Assembly: GCF_014904695.1 (NCBI RefSeq)
Contig: NZ_JACXXN010000018.1
Span: 52,646 to 116,645, forward strand
Length of the DNA stretch: 64,000 nucleotides
Source of the DNA: Nostoc sp. MG11
GTDB taxonomy: Bacteria > Cyanobacteriota > Cyanobacteriia > Cyanobacteriales > Nostocaceae
Direction of reading: 5' to 3'
The position numbers were made by a program, and so were the translations under genes. The notes under the pieces are model-generated. The model saw only the letters and a program-made list of their open reading frames with translations, had not been told where the DNA came from and made no database searches. This document shows, in pieces, positions 52,606-62,230 of the stretch (positions are counted from its first letter, which is position 1; every line of letters begins with the position of its first letter).

Positions 52606-53187
52606 CTAGTGTTGATGCACTTGCTCCAGCAACCACAGCGAAGTAACAGTACCAATAAAGTGAGCAGCAATCCCATTGATGTTTGCTAGGATCACAAAAA
52701 CATCAAGCGCTCGAATAATCTTGTAGGGATCTGTGATTGCGACTCCTGGAGGTTGGGATATGGATTTTGCTATTAGCACTGCTACAGTTGCTCCAGCACC
52801 CAAGAGAGTTAATAATACCCCCACCAAACTTAAAAATACCCCTAATCGAATGATTTTAGTAGTATCTGCCTTACTAGAATGCAGAGCCGGATTAGGATTT
52901 TCTAGACTTTTACCTATACGGGTGTAACGAAAATCCCAATACACACTGAATAACAATACTACGACACCGCATACAGCCCAAAATATGCCAACCCCAAGTC
53001 CGGCATTTGGTTGCTCAGTCAAACCACGACCAGTATAGGCAAACAACAATGCTAAGCCAGAAACCGCTGCAAGTCCCAATTGTACCCAGAAGGTAATCCA
53101 GCCTGTAAGACGTATAGTATTCCCAATTGAACGAGTTTCTGGTGCTAGCGATCGCGCTTCTGATTCCATTTGCATATTAAATTCCAT
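52606..53187 (-). CDS. DUF3611 family membrane protein
   Basis: A 193-residue protein with four predicted membrane helices (about 30-50, 65-83, 113-138 and 163-188), typical of the cyanobacterial and plastid DUF3611 family. Conserved sequences include WITFWVQLGLAAVSGLAL and YWDFRYTRIGKSL. The family has no established function. Alternative starts (Met5, Met7) are possible. Its 3' end is bordered by a MITE-like element. Confidence 0.83.
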   Translation of the reverse strand: MEFNMQMESEARSLAPETRSIGNTIRLTGWITFWVQLGLAAVSGLALLFAYTGRGLTEQPNAGLGVGIFWAVCGVVVLLFSVYWDFRYTRIGKSLENPNPALHSSKADTTKIIRLGVFLSLVGVLLTLLGAGATVAVLIAKSISQPPGVAITDPYKIIRALDVFVILANINGIAAHFIGTVTSLWLLEQVHQH

Positions 53188-53469
53188 TAAGTCTAATTGG
53201 CCTATCCCCTAACCTCCAACCATATTTTCACGGCTCCTTCTATACCCCCATCCTCAGACATAATTACCTCAAAATCTTGGGGAATAGAATCTCAATATTT
53301 TTAATTTTTAATTTGTAATTGAAGCGTAGCGACTGACTTCTGAAATACTTCTAAATAATAGAAACTTATCAAACTTAGGGATGATAAGCAATCAGCAATT
53401 AAATTGACAAAATTGCACCATAAAGCATGATATTTAAGCGATAGGCAGCGATAGCGAAGGATAAGGGGT

Positions 53470-53943
53470 ATGATTAAATCTTGGATGGTGATTGGGGGTG
53501 TGGCTTTCTTGGTTGCTCTAGCGGCTAACTTTATTACACCAAGCGATCGCCAATGGTTCAAGCGCCTACAACGACCTAGATGGCTAACTTTTGAGGGAGC
53601 AATTCCAATTATTTGGACTGTAATCTTTATTTGTGGTGCTTGGTCAGCTTATATTGTCTGGAAAAACGACCCAGGAAGCACCACAACTTGGTTAATGATG
53701 GGTTTATACCTACTTCTAGAAATTGTTACCATTGCCTATACACCTGTAATGTTCCGGCTTCGCAGTCTTAAAGTAGGAACAATTCTCGGTGGTACAGGTT
53801 TTATCATCAGTATTCTGCTGATACTTGCAGTATTAACTATTTCTGGTTGGGCAGCATTGTTACTAGTTCCTTATTTGTTGTGGAGTCCTATTGGCACTTA
53901 TACCACTTGGCAGATGGCTAGTCTCAATCCTCAAGATAGCTGA
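53470..53943 (+). CDS. TspO/MBR family protein (copy 1)
   Basis: A 157-residue, five-helix TspO/MBR (translocator/benzodiazepine receptor-like) protein. Key blocks are PRWLTFEGAIPIIWTVIFICG and SPIGTYTTWQMASLNP. TspO proteins bind tetrapyrroles and are linked to porphyrin/bilin stress responses. A paralogue of the same length begins 89 nt after its stop; both start MIKSWMVI. Confidence 0.85.
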   Translation: MIKSWMVIGGVAFLVALAANFITPSDRQWFKRLQRPRWLTFEGAIPIIWTVIFICGAWSAYIVWKNDPGSTTTWLMMGLYLLLEIVTIAYTPVMFRLRSLKVGTILGGTGFIISILLILAVLTISGWAALLLVPYLLWSPIGTYTTWQMASLNPQDS

Positions 53944-54032
53944 TATTCCAACCAGCGAATGATTTAACTTATGCCCTAAATTGTCAAACTTGCAGTGTAT
54001 AACTTGACAAAATACACGAGCAAGAGTTCACC

Positions 54033-54506
54033 ATGATTAAATCTTGGATGGTCATTGCGGCTGTAACTTTATTAATTGAGTTTGGTAGTTTCTTAATTAC
54101 GCCGCGCGATGTCAAATGGTTTGCACAGTTAAGACGCCCCAAATGGCTAGTTTTTGAGCCGCTTATCCCGATCATTTGGACTGTAATTTTTATTTGCGGT
54201 GCAATTTCAGCTAATATAGTTTGGCAAAAAAATCCCGGAAGCGTCATCACCTGGCTGCTAATGGGTTTGTATCTCATACTGGAAATTATCACCGTCGCTT
54301 ACATACCTCTAATGCTGAGATTTCGCAGTCTAAAAGCTGGGGAAATTGTTGGGTTAAGTGGTCTAATTTTAGGCGTTGTCCTAGCAATATGCGTTCTACC
54401 GATTTCTGGACTAGCGGCGCTGTTACTCGCTCCTTATCTAATTTGGAGTCCAATTGGAACTTATACCACCGACGAGTTGAAAGAGTTAAATCCTCAAGAT
54501 GCGTAG
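54033..54506 (+). CDS. TspO/MBR family protein (copy 2)
   Basis: The tandem paralogue of the preceding gene, also 157 residues, with the same five-helix plan and the shared blocks IPIIWTVIFICG, ITWLLMGLY and SPIGTYTT. By eye well over half the residues are identical, and indels are absent, so duplication is not recent but the fold is kept. Differences cluster in loops (for example PKWLVFEPL versus PRWLTFEGA), which could change ligand preference. Confidence 0.85.
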   Translation: MIKSWMVIAAVTLLIEFGSFLITPRDVKWFAQLRRPKWLVFEPLIPIIWTVIFICGAISANIVWQKNPGSVITWLLMGLYLILEIITVAYIPLMLRFRSLKAGEIVGLSGLILGVVLAICVLPISGLAALLLAPYLIWSPIGTYTTDELKELNPQDA

Positions 54507-54590
54507 AGGAGTCAAGGGACTGGAGACTAGGGACTGGGAAGAAATTCTTTTATTTTCCCCCTTTGCCCCTTTACCTCCCCCACTCCTGCT

Positions 54591-55298
54591 CTATACAAGA
54601 CGCCCATAGCGTGCTGTAACTGGATTAGCTGGATTGGATTGATTATTTAGCCAAGCCCACATTTGATCACCAGCAGAAAAATGCCACCATTCTCTGGGAT
54701 TTCGTTGAAATTGCGCTTTTAACATCACATCCCGTAATAACTGACGGTAAGCATGATATTGTTGTGCTTCTGGATGGTGATTATTGGCATAGTAATCGGG
54801 ATGCGATCGCTCTGACATTTCATCAATTGGCGAACCCATATTCACTATTTGCCCTGCATCATCTACTAACGTCACATCTACCGCTGCACCTGTACTGTGG
54901 GGAGGAGGAGTTTTTTCATCCAAACTTGGTACAGCCCAAATTTCATAAACTGCTTTCCAAATCTCTTGACGTTGGTGTGGTGATAACTCAGCTTCAGCCA
55001 GTCCTCTTTGTTGCAACGCTACCGCGAAGCTGTAATCTACCATAAACTGCTGTACTGCGATCGGGCGATAAGCATCAAAGACTTGGATGCGCCAGTTAGG
55101 ATGCAAGCAATGAAGATAATTTTGGGCTTGGCTCAAATTGTCAACAACACTTTGACGGAGATAGTAAGGGGAATTTTTTCCATAAGGCGCACCCAGTTTT
55201 TCGTAAGGATGGGGCGATTCCACTGCAAACAATTCTAAAGGAATCTCTACTAAGGGTTCACCACATTCATAAATAGGGATTTGGTGATAAGGTCTCAT
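54591..55298 (-). CDS. VanX-like D-Ala-D-Ala dipeptidase (M15D)
   Basis: A 235-residue zinc peptidase of the VanX/DdpX group. Conserved blocks are VFDAYRP, the zinc motif HSTGAAVDVTLVD (His and Asp ligands) and EWWHFSAGDQMW (catalytic Glu and third His ligand). It should hydrolyse D-alanyl-D-alanine or related dipeptides during wall recycling; no vancomycin-type operon is present. No signal peptide is seen, so it is cytoplasmic. Confidence 0.9.
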   Translation of the reverse strand: MRPYHQIPIYECGEPLVEIPLELFAVESPHPYEKLGAPYGKNSPYYLRQSVVDNLSQAQNYLHCLHPNWRIQVFDAYRPIAVQQFMVDYSFAVALQQRGLAEAELSPHQRQEIWKAVYEIWAVPSLDEKTPPPHSTGAAVDVTLVDDAGQIVNMGSPIDEMSERSHPDYYANNHHPEAQQYHAYRQLLRDVMLKAQFQRNPREWWHFSAGDQMWAWLNNQSNPANPVTARYGRLV

Positions 55299-55408
55299 TT
55301 ACTTTGCAGCCGTTTATCCAATGCATCTAAAAATCGAATCGTAACAGGTTCTAGGTATCGTGATGCAACAGCTTCGATGAATTTATCTATTTTATTATTT
55401 GTCATTTG

Positions 55409-55666
55409 TCATTTATAATTATTCTCTCCCTCTGCTTTATCATTTCCCTCAGCCGCCTCTGGAACTGGGTCGTAACCACCTGGATGAAAGGGATGACAGC
55501 GCAAAATACGCCAAATTGCCATCCACCCACCACGCAATACGCCAAAGCGTTCAATTGCTTGGATGGCATACATTGAACAAGTTGGTTGAAAGCGACAAGT
55601 CGGGAGATACAGCGGCGAAATAAACATTCGGTAGCCCCGAATCAGCCAAATCAATAATATTTTCAT
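55409..55666 (-). CDS. yidD: Membrane protein insertion efficiency factor YidD
   Basis: A small (85-residue) amphipathic protein that aids YidC-dependent membrane insertion. The signature [19 protein letters not shown], then [16 protein letters not shown] and [17 protein letters not shown] is complete, with the three conserved Cys. The ATG at 55666 is preferred over a TTG at 55678. In many bacteria yidD sits in the rnpA-yidC operon; here it stands apart, usual for cyanobacteria. Confidence 0.93.
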   Translation of the reverse strand: MKILLIWLIRGYRMFISPLYLPTCRFQPTCSMYAIQAIERFGVLRGGWMAIWRILRCHPFHPGGYDPVPEAAEGNDKAEGENNYK

Positions 55667-55729
55667 TGCGTCACCCAAATCTTATAAATTAGTAACAATG
55701 GTAATAATTTCTATTTTGTTGCATCTTCG

Positions 55730-56434
55730 TTGATTACATTTCCTGGCTTGACTTCAATTCCGCTTTTATGGCTGCAAATTGCGATCATTGCAGTTTGGGT
55801 GTTTTTCATCCTTCTAATTGCATGGTGGGTAAATCGTTTTGCTAATCGTGATCCAGAAATTGTACGGAAGATAGTTCATATTGGCACTGGCAATGTAATC
55901 TTACTCGCCTGGTGGCTAGATATTCCTGCAATTGTCGGGATTACGGCTTCAATTTTAGCGAGTGTCATCACCTTATTATCCTATCGATTTCCCATTCTTC
56001 CTGGTATTAACAGCGTCGGACGCCAAAGTTTTGGGACATTTTTTTATTCTGTCAGTTTTGGCATTTTAGTTGCCTGGTTTTGGCATTTGCAACAACCCCA
56101 GTACGCAGCGCTAGGAATTTTGGTAATGTCTTGGGGAGATGGACTAGCAGCTTTGATTGGGCAACGCTTTGGTACACATAAGTATAAAGTGTTTGGCAGA
56201 GAAAAAAGTTGGGAAGGCTCTTTGACTATGACGTTAGTGAGCTTTCTTGTTAGTAGTTTGATTTTAATTGGTACACAAGGAAACAATTGGCAGACTTGGA
56301 TAATATCACTTGTGGTGGCATTTATCGCTACTGGTTTAGAAGCTTTTTCGTTTTTAGGCGTTGATAATTTAACAGTTCCTTTAGGTAGTGCTGCGCTGGC
56401 TTTTGTGTTAATTCAACAACTGGCACTTTATTGA
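55730..56434 (+). CDS. Phytol/dolichol kinase-like membrane protein
   Basis: A 234-residue polytopic protein of the CTP-dependent polyprenol/phytol kinase and phosphatidate cytidylyltransferase-like family. Key blocks: RKIVHIGTGNVILLAWW, ILVMSWGDGLAALIGQRFG and the loop GREKSWEGSLTM, matching the conserved catalytic region. In cyanobacteria and chloroplasts VTE5-type enzymes phosphorylate phytol released from chlorophyll for tocopherol synthesis; the exact substrate here is inferred. The start appears to be TTG (55730), since no in-frame ATG lies nearby. Confidence 0.83.
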   Translation: MITFPGLTSIPLLWLQIAIIAVWVFFILLIAWWVNRFANRDPEIVRKIVHIGTGNVILLAWWLDIPAIVGITASILASVITLLSYRFPILPGINSVGRQSFGTFFYSVSFGILVAWFWHLQQPQYAALGILVMSWGDGLAALIGQRFGTHKYKVFGREKSWEGSLTMTLVSFLVSSLILIGTQGNNWQTWIISLVVAFIATGLEAFSFLGVDNLTVPLGSAALAFVLIQQLALY

Positions 56435-56805
56435 GTTTAGCAGTGCGTAAGTGTAGCCCGTCGTAGCAGCAGTTTCCGCCGATGGTCTTTTCACTGCCGA
56501 GAGGTGCAAAGCCTTAGTCCATCATTGATAAATCTTGAATCTAGACTTGATAAATAGAAACTACGTGTCTACTAACTATATATAAAAGTTATAGTTTTAA
56601 CTGTCTAAAATCTGTTGATATCTTTTCAAATACGTTAGATAGCTTCAAAAACATTCAATATCGACCATTCCTACTCTAGGGGTATTAGTTTATCTCAAAA
56701 AAATGAAAGATTGTATATCTACTTTGGGGAGTAATTATTTAAGTCCGATTTCTATCTCTAGATTTATGAATTCCTGACAAACAATCCTTATAGTTGGTTA
56801 CTTAA

Positions 56806-56845
56806 GTGGGGAAACCACCGAATTGCGTATGTGAGGTTAATAATC
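56806..56845 (+). promoter_or_regulatory. Remnant of conserved peptide-cassette 5' leader
   Basis: GTGG (56806-56809) and CCAC (56815-56818) form a short stem, followed by TGCGTATGTGAGG and nine nt to ATG. The GTGAGG block and its exact spacing match the intact cassettes at 62450 and 63051. Confidence 0.6.
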
Positions 56846-56942
56846 ATGTCACACCAAATAACTGCATACCGAGTTGTTTGTCGCGTTATCTAAATCAGTA
56901 ATAGGAGATTCTAGCTGGCTGTACCAATTTGAATTGGATTAA
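56846..56942 (+). pseudogene. Frameshifted double-glycine leader peptide gene
   Basis: From ATG 56846 the frame reads MSHQITA and soon stops (56891-56893). Shifting frame near 56862 gives TELFVALSKSVIG, which parallels the SELLLELSKEQQ and SDLLMDLSTEEQ leaders of the two intact precursors; the double glycine itself is lost. With the conserved GTGAGG block 9 nt before its ATG it is best read as a decayed third precursor, 1.1 kb upstream of the exporter genes. Confidence 0.6.
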
Positions 56943-58062
56943 CAGCAATATTACTCTAAGAACTAGCGGCTTTACAGGGAACAACCACTTCTAAGTTATA
57001 AGACAGCACTAGTAATTCCTTGGCTTAGAATAAAGCCATAATATGGCAGCACAAGATAGATTAGGCTTGGTTGTAACCATTCCTACAGATATTATGGGCT
57101 TCTTGGGTTCTGCACTTATTCTTTAACGATTGTCATATCAAGTTCGTTTAATCACGTATCAAAAAATATCTTTCATGCTGAGCGAAACTTAGTGGAGCAT
57201 AGGAGCACAAACGCGCTCTATACCGATTCCTAAAGAGTAGCATCTCGTAGATTCATCTTTTGTCGGAGACACTACGCATAGCTTACTTCTTGCTTTGAAT
57301 GAAAACTATTTAGCCTGACTTGACATCACACGTAATCTAGAAAATTATTTGTTACACCACAAAACTTTGCACATTTAAGCAGAAATTAGTTTAACAGGAG
57401 TCGCCAATCATTCAAGAGTGAATATGTTTTTAGGTCAATATCAAACTGATTATTTCTTTCCCAACTGTAAATATACAAGTTGGTAGTTGTGACGCCGAGT
57501 AATTCTGGGGTTTTCGTGTCATCTTCTGCTTTATATAGCTAACGCTCTAGCTAACTACTTCGGACAAAACTAAATCTGCCAATAAATTTTTGAAATTCTT
57601 TTTGTTGTATACAAAAAAAGGGGTGGGAGGAGGTTTTTATGACTCGCTCAACGTAAGTGAGGACTTTGAGGGAGTTTGAGCTTTCTCCTCCGTTTTCTTT
57701 ACTCAACGCGTTGCCCACGTTTGAGATTTGAGAAAGATAATTTTCGCATGTTGCGTATACCCTTCTCGCCCCTTTACTAATTATATAACATTGCAAAGTT
57801 TGATGGTTGCTACTGTTAGCAGCAGATGTTAGCGTTTCACCATTTAACACACTAGAGACCTATATCTACAGGATATTTTGTAATGTTTAATGCTTCACTT
57901 GACTATTCCTCCTGACTTATTACCAAAGATAGTTATTTTTGTGCTTTGCACGATTTGCAATCAAGTTATATACATCTACCTGTTTTGTAGTGTTCTTCGA
58001 AAATCAACAGGTGTGACATCAGATAACCTTACTTATCCATTCCAAACTAAAGGTGCAATGCT

Positions 58063-59739
58063 GTGAGCTTCTTACGCCATGAGAAAAACAATGTTTGGCA
58101 TAGATTTAATGAACCTAATCCAGAGCAGCTCCATTTAGTTGAAGCTAACGAGTTTCTCCCTCGTATCAGTAAATGGACAAACATCGGAGGGGGAGTTCTG
58201 CTTACTACCTTTGTAGCAGGAGTTACTCTTACATCTGTTTTAAATTACAACGTTACAGTCAAAGTTCCTGCAACTATCCGACCTGTAGGAGAACTGCGAG
58301 TTGTTCAGTCTGCCCTTACTGGAACTATTCAAAAGATTGAGGTTAGAGACAATCAGCTAGTAACTAAAGGGGAAGCTATTGCTTACATTGATGATTCTCG
58401 CCTGCAAAATCAAAAGAGTCAATTAGAAAACACGATCCAGCAGAGTCAATTACAGCTAAGTCAAATTTATGCTCAGCTTGGTGAAATTAATACTCAAATT
58501 GCAGCGCAGACAAACTTAATTAACCGCACAATTATAGCTGCACAAGCTGAGCTAGGTGGTACTCAACGCAACTATGAAGATCAGCAAATTAAAGCTACAG
58601 CTGATATGGCACAAGTAGAAGCAGCCTTGATGCTAGCGAGGGTGCAACGAGACAGATTACAGCGGGAAAAACTCTTAACAGCGACCGTGCAAGAAGCAGA
58701 AACAGCTTTGATTTTAGCGAGGGTGCAACGAAACAGATTGCAGCGAGAAAAAGTCTTAACGGCAACTGTGCAAGAAGCAGAAGCAGCCTTGAAGTTAGCT
58801 AGGGTGCAACGAGCGCGATTGCAGCCAATAGTAGCATCGGGAGCAATTTCTCAGACTTTGTTTGAAGAAAAAGAACAAGAAGTGAAATCTGCTGAGGCAA
58901 AGTTAGAACAAGCTAAAGCAAATGCTAAAAATCTTTTAGAAGAAAAAGCCCAAGCGGTGAAATCTGCTGAGGCGAAGCTAGAACAAGCTAAAGAAAACGC
59001 TAAAAATCTTTTGGAAGAAAAAGACCAAGCCGTTAAAGTCGCGCAAACGAACTTAAAAAAGGCTAAAACTGCGATCAATCCTAGTAATGCTACTGTAACC
59101 GTAGCATCTGAAAAAATTAGGCAAGAACAGGCACAAGGTGAGGCTACATTAGCTGCTTTGAAAAAAGAAAGAGAGACTCTGCTCCAGCAAAATCTAGAAT
59201 TTCAAAAGCAACTCGTTACTAATCGCAAAGAACTGCAACAGGTAGAAACTGACCTAAAACAGAGTGTGATTCGATCGCCAATTGAAGGTACTGTGTTGCA
59301 ACTGAATCTTCGCAACCCTGGACAGGTAGTACAACCAAGTGAAGCTATTGCTCAAATTGCTCCTCTGAATGCGCCAGTACTGATCAAGGCTCAAGTGCCG
59401 GCTCAAGATATTGACAAGGTAAAAGCGGGTCAAAAAGTTCAAATGCAGGTTTCTGCTTGCCCTTATCCAGACTACGGCACTCTTAAAGGAACTGTCACAA
59501 CAATTGCACCAGATGCCGTCTCGAATGTAAAAAATAGTGCATCCCTAAGCACGCAGCAAGCTATACCGCAGGCTGCTACCTACGAGGTAACTATTGAACC
59601 ACAAACCCTACATGTGGGTAGAAGCGATCGCCATTGCTATCTCAAGTCTGGGATGGAAGGTAGAGCAGATATTATTTCCCGGCGGGAAACAGTACTTCAC
59701 TTTATTCTCAGAAAAGCAAGATTAATCACGGATTTTTAA
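58063..59739 (+). CDS. HlyD-family adaptor of peptide exporter
   Basis: A 558-residue membrane fusion protein. A cytoplasmic N-terminus (1-42) precedes one helix (about 43-62, GVLLTTFVAGVTLTSVL), a barrel-sandwich lipoyl half (VPATIRPVGELRVVQSALTG), a very long coiled-coil hairpin (about 120-400) and the second lipoyl half with SVIRSPIEGTVLQL and beta domain. The hairpin is enlarged by two internal tandem repeats (27-residue units with LARVQRxRLQREK; 25-residue units with VKSAEAKLEQAK). It starts at GTG (58063) and precedes the C39 ABC exporter by about 120 nt, forming the periplasmic part of that type I-like export system. Confidence 0.9.
   Translation: MSFLRHEKNNVWHRFNEPNPEQLHLVEANEFLPRISKWTNIGGGVLLTTFVAGVTLTSVLNYNVTVKVPATIRPVGELRVVQSALTGTIQKIEVRDNQLVTKGEAIAYIDDSRLQNQKSQLENTIQQSQLQLSQIYAQLGEINTQIAAQTNLINRTIIAAQAELGGTQRNYEDQQIKATADMAQVEAALMLARVQRDRLQREKLLTATVQEAETALILARVQRNRLQREKVLTATVQEAEAALKLARVQRARLQPIVASGAISQTLFEEKEQEVKSAEAKLEQAKANAKNLLEEKAQAVKSAEAKLEQAKENAKNLLEEKDQAVKVAQTNLKKAKTAINPSNATVTVASEKIRQEQAQGEATLAALKKERETLLQQNLEFQKQLVTNRKELQQVETDLKQSVIRSPIEGTVLQLNLRNPGQVVQPSEAIAQIAPLNAPVLIKAQVPAQDIDKVKAGQKVQMQVSACPYPDYGTLKGTVTTIAPDAVSNVKNSASLSTQQAIPQAATYEVTIEPQTLHVGRSDRHCYLKSGMEGRADIISRRETVLHFILRKARLITDF
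58615..59070 (+). repeat. Two in-gene tandem repeats in the adaptor coil
   Basis: About three 81-nt units (58615-58830) encode AxxALxLARVQRxRLQ, and about three 75-nt units (58864-59070) encode VKSAEAKLEQAK. Copies within each group are nearly identical at DNA level, so the coil was lengthened recently. Confidence 0.8.
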
Positions 59740-59767
59740 TCCCACAATTGGGTTTTAACAAGAGGTG

Positions 59768-59817
59768 GATCAAGGGGAAAGGTTCTATACCTTTAATTCT
59801 TCTCTGTTCCCCTGATC
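59768..59817 (+). other. Intergenic stem-loop between adaptor and ABC genes
   Basis: GATCA-GGGGAA (59768-59779, one bulged A) pairs with TTCCCC-TGATC (59807-59817) around a 27-nt loop. No T-run follows, so it is more likely an mRNA stability or processing element than a terminator. Confidence 0.55.
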
Positions 59818-59863
59818 AATTGTTCTGCTGAATTTGTATACCAATTTGATAGGTTTGGTGACT

Positions 59864-62026
59864 ATGTTTGGTCTATTCCAACCCGGTAAAAATTACCAGT
59901 GTGTTTTACAGTTGAGTGAAGAAGACTGTGGAGCAGCTTGTCTAGCTTCGATTTCCAAACATTATGGACGGTTCCTGAGCATCAATCGCAGCCGCGAAGC
60001 AGTAGGGACTGGACAATTAGGAACAACCATGTTGGGTCTAAAACGTGGCTCTGAAAATCTGGGTTTTAATGCGAGGGCGGTTAAAGCTTCGCCAGCGATT
60101 ATAGACAGAATTAAAGAAGTTAATTTGCCAGCGATCATACATTGGCAAGGCTATCACTGGGTTGTTCTATACGACAAACTGGGTAGTAAGTATGCGATCG
60201 CTGATCCATCTGTGGGCATCCGTTATGTCAGCCGCGAAGAATTAACCGAAGCGTGGAATGGGGTGATGCTCCTACTGGAGCCAGATCCCGAACGTTTTAA
60301 TGAGCAGCCTAAAGAAGAAGCCAAAGGCGGCTTAGGACGCTTTTTTAAGCGCATCTTGCCTTTTCGTGGGCTGTTAACTCATGTTTTGATGATCAATGTT
60401 GTCTTGGGATTGCTCGCTCTAGGTACTCCCATCCTGATCCAACTGCTCACAGATGATGTTCTGGTGCGTGGAGATACTCAGTTACTTACTGTTGTTGTGT
60501 CAGCCGTTGTAGTCATGACCTTGTTTAGCAGTGGTCTGCAAGTATTACAAGGCATTATGATTGCACATTTTGGTCAACGGCTGCAATTAGGGTTAGTCTT
60601 GGAGTTTGGGCGCAAAATTCTCCAATTGCCCTTGAATTACTACGAATCCCGTCGTAGTGGCGAAATCAGCAGCCGACTACGAGATATAAATGACATCAAC
60701 CAATTGGTATCACAGGTTGTGATTCTTTTACCCAGTCAGTTTTTCGTTGCAGTGGTTTCTTTCTGCTTTATGTTGCTTTATAGCTGGCAGTTAACACTTG
60801 CAGTTGTTCTTGTTGGCGCTTTAATGACTTTATCCACCTTACCTTTTTTACCTATTCTTCAACAAAAAACTCGCAATCTTTTGGTCTTGGGCGCGGAAAA
60901 TCAAGGTGTTTTAGTGGAAACTTTTAAAGGCGCACAAGTTCTTAAAACTACAAATGCTGCACCACAATTCTGGGATGAATTTCAAAGCCGTTTTGGTCGC
61001 CTTGCTAATCTCTCTTTCAGTACACTTCAAATCGGAATTATTAATAATACCCTTGCTGATCTCCTTTCAACAATCGGCGGTGTCATGATACTTGGGCTAG
61101 GGAGTATCTTGGTAATTCGGGGGGAATTAAGCATTGGTCAAATGCTTGCTTTTAACGCCCTACAAATTAATGTTCTAAATTTAATTGACTCGTTAGTGAA
61201 CTTAACGGATGAGTATTTTCGCTCCCAAACAGCAGTTTCTCGCCTCTTGGAAGTTATTGATGCTACACCAGAAGTAGTAGGAGGTAGTCAAAAGCCAATC
61301 GCCCAAATCTCTGGTGATGCAGATATTCGTTGCTCCCAAGTTACATTTCATCATGCTGGCAGAGTTGACTTACTAGAGGATTTTTCCGTCAAGCTTCCTG
61401 GAGGAAAAGTTGTTGCTTTGATTGGGAAATCTGGCTGTGGTAAAAGTACTTTAGCTAAATTGATCGCAGGTTTATATCAGCCAAACTCTGGTAATATTCG
61501 CATTGGTTTTTTTAACACACAAGATATCTCTCTGGATTGCTTACGCCAACAAGTAGTTTATGTACCCCAAGAACCTCATTTCTGGAGTCGCTCAATTTTA
61601 GATAATTTCCGCTTAGGAACACCTTACATTTCTTTTGAAGAAATTGTCAACGCTTGCCATATTGCTGATGCAGACAGCTTTATTAGTCAACTTCCCAATA
61701 ACTATCAAACTGTTTTAGGAGAATTTGGTGCAAATCTCTCTGGTGGACAAAGACAAAGATTAGCGATCGCTAGAGGAATTCTCACTGATCCACCTGTGCT
61801 AATTTTAGATGAAGCAACTGCGGGACTAGACCCAGTGAGTGAATCTCAAGTACTAGATCGGCTCTTGGAATACCGCAAAGGCAGAACCACAATTTTGATT
61901 ACCCATCGCCCCAGCGTCATCAATCGCGCTGATTGGATCGTACTCCTAGATAAAGGTCAGGTGAAAATTCAAGGTACGTTAGAAACTTTTCTCTCTCAAC
62001 AAGGAGAGCATTTAAAGTTTTTATAA
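59864..62026 (+). CDS. C39-peptidase ABC exporter (PCAT) for double-glycine peptides
   Basis: A 720-residue bacteriocin-type processing exporter. The N-terminal C39 cysteine protease (about 11-135) has catalytic Cys22 in SEEDCGAACLASI, His98 in GYHWVVLYD and Asp114 in IADPSVG. A six-helix membrane domain (about 160-440) follows, then the ATPase with Walker A IGKSGCGKSTL (about 521), signature LSGGQRQRLAIARG (about 624), Walker B LILDEATAGLD and switch HRP. Such enzymes cut the leader after Gly-Gly and export the core. The start ATG at 59864 is preferred to TTG 59834. Two matching precursor genes follow downstream. Confidence 0.94.
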   Translation: MFGLFQPGKNYQCVLQLSEEDCGAACLASISKHYGRFLSINRSREAVGTGQLGTTMLGLKRGSENLGFNARAVKASPAIIDRIKEVNLPAIIHWQGYHWVVLYDKLGSKYAIADPSVGIRYVSREELTEAWNGVMLLLEPDPERFNEQPKEEAKGGLGRFFKRILPFRGLLTHVLMINVVLGLLALGTPILIQLLTDDVLVRGDTQLLTVVVSAVVVMTLFSSGLQVLQGIMIAHFGQRLQLGLVLEFGRKILQLPLNYYESRRSGEISSRLRDINDINQLVSQVVILLPSQFFVAVVSFCFMLLYSWQLTLAVVLVGALMTLSTLPFLPILQQKTRNLLVLGAENQGVLVETFKGAQVLKTTNAAPQFWDEFQSRFGRLANLSFSTLQIGIINNTLADLLSTIGGVMILGLGSILVIRGELSIGQMLAFNALQINVLNLIDSLVNLTDEYFRSQTAVSRLLEVIDATPEVVGGSQKPIAQISGDADIRCSQVTFHHAGRVDLLEDFSVKLPGGKVVALIGKSGCGKSTLAKLIAGLYQPNSGNIRIGFFNTQDISLDCLRQQVVYVPQEPHFWSRSILDNFRLGTPYISFEEIVNACHIADADSFISQLPNNYQTVLGEFGANLSGGQRQRLAIARGILTDPPVLILDEATAGLDPVSESQVLDRLLEYRKGRTTILITHRPSVINRADWIVLLDKGQVKIQGTLETFLSQQGEHLKFL

Positions 62027-62116
62027 TTCACTGTAAAACTGAATAAAAGCAAGTTGCAGAGACAATCATAAACTCTGCAACTATTAATAAGTCATTACAA
62101 AAAATTAAAAATAATT

Positions 62117-62230
62117 AGGACTTATGCACTGAAGCCTGAAACCCCGATCCCCCCCTAACCCCCCTTTTAAGGGGGGAACGTGTAAAGCCCCCTTTCTAAG
62201 GGGGTTGGGGGATCTGAGTGCGTAAGTTCT
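62117..62230. mobile_element. Intact 114-bp MITE-like element
   Basis: AGGACTTATGCACT (62117-62130) and AGTGCGTAAGTTCT (62217-62230) are terminal inverted repeats differing at one position. The inside contains further complementary blocks (CCCCTTTTAAGGGG; CCCCCTTTCTAAGGGGG). It is the uninterrupted version of the element at 52399. Confidence 0.82.

Larger units (their letters stand above)
56435..58062. other. 1.6-kb region upstream of the exporter genes
   Basis: No intact gene is recognised apart from the decayed double-glycine peptide gene at 56846-56942. A 27-codon plus frame (57043-57126) and a 99-codon minus frame (57551-57850) lack ribosome binding sites and recognisable products. The 3' end should hold the promoter of the HlyD gene. 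Confidence 0.55.

Noticed and set aside
57043..57126. 27-codon plus-strand frame (MAAQDRLG start) as a possible small peptide
   Set aside because: No ribosome binding site and no GTGAGG block or leader resembling the peptide cassettes.
57551..57850. 99-codon minus-strand open frame upstream of the exporter genes
   Set aside because: No ribosome binding site, no recognisable domain and composition like random A/T-rich sequence.
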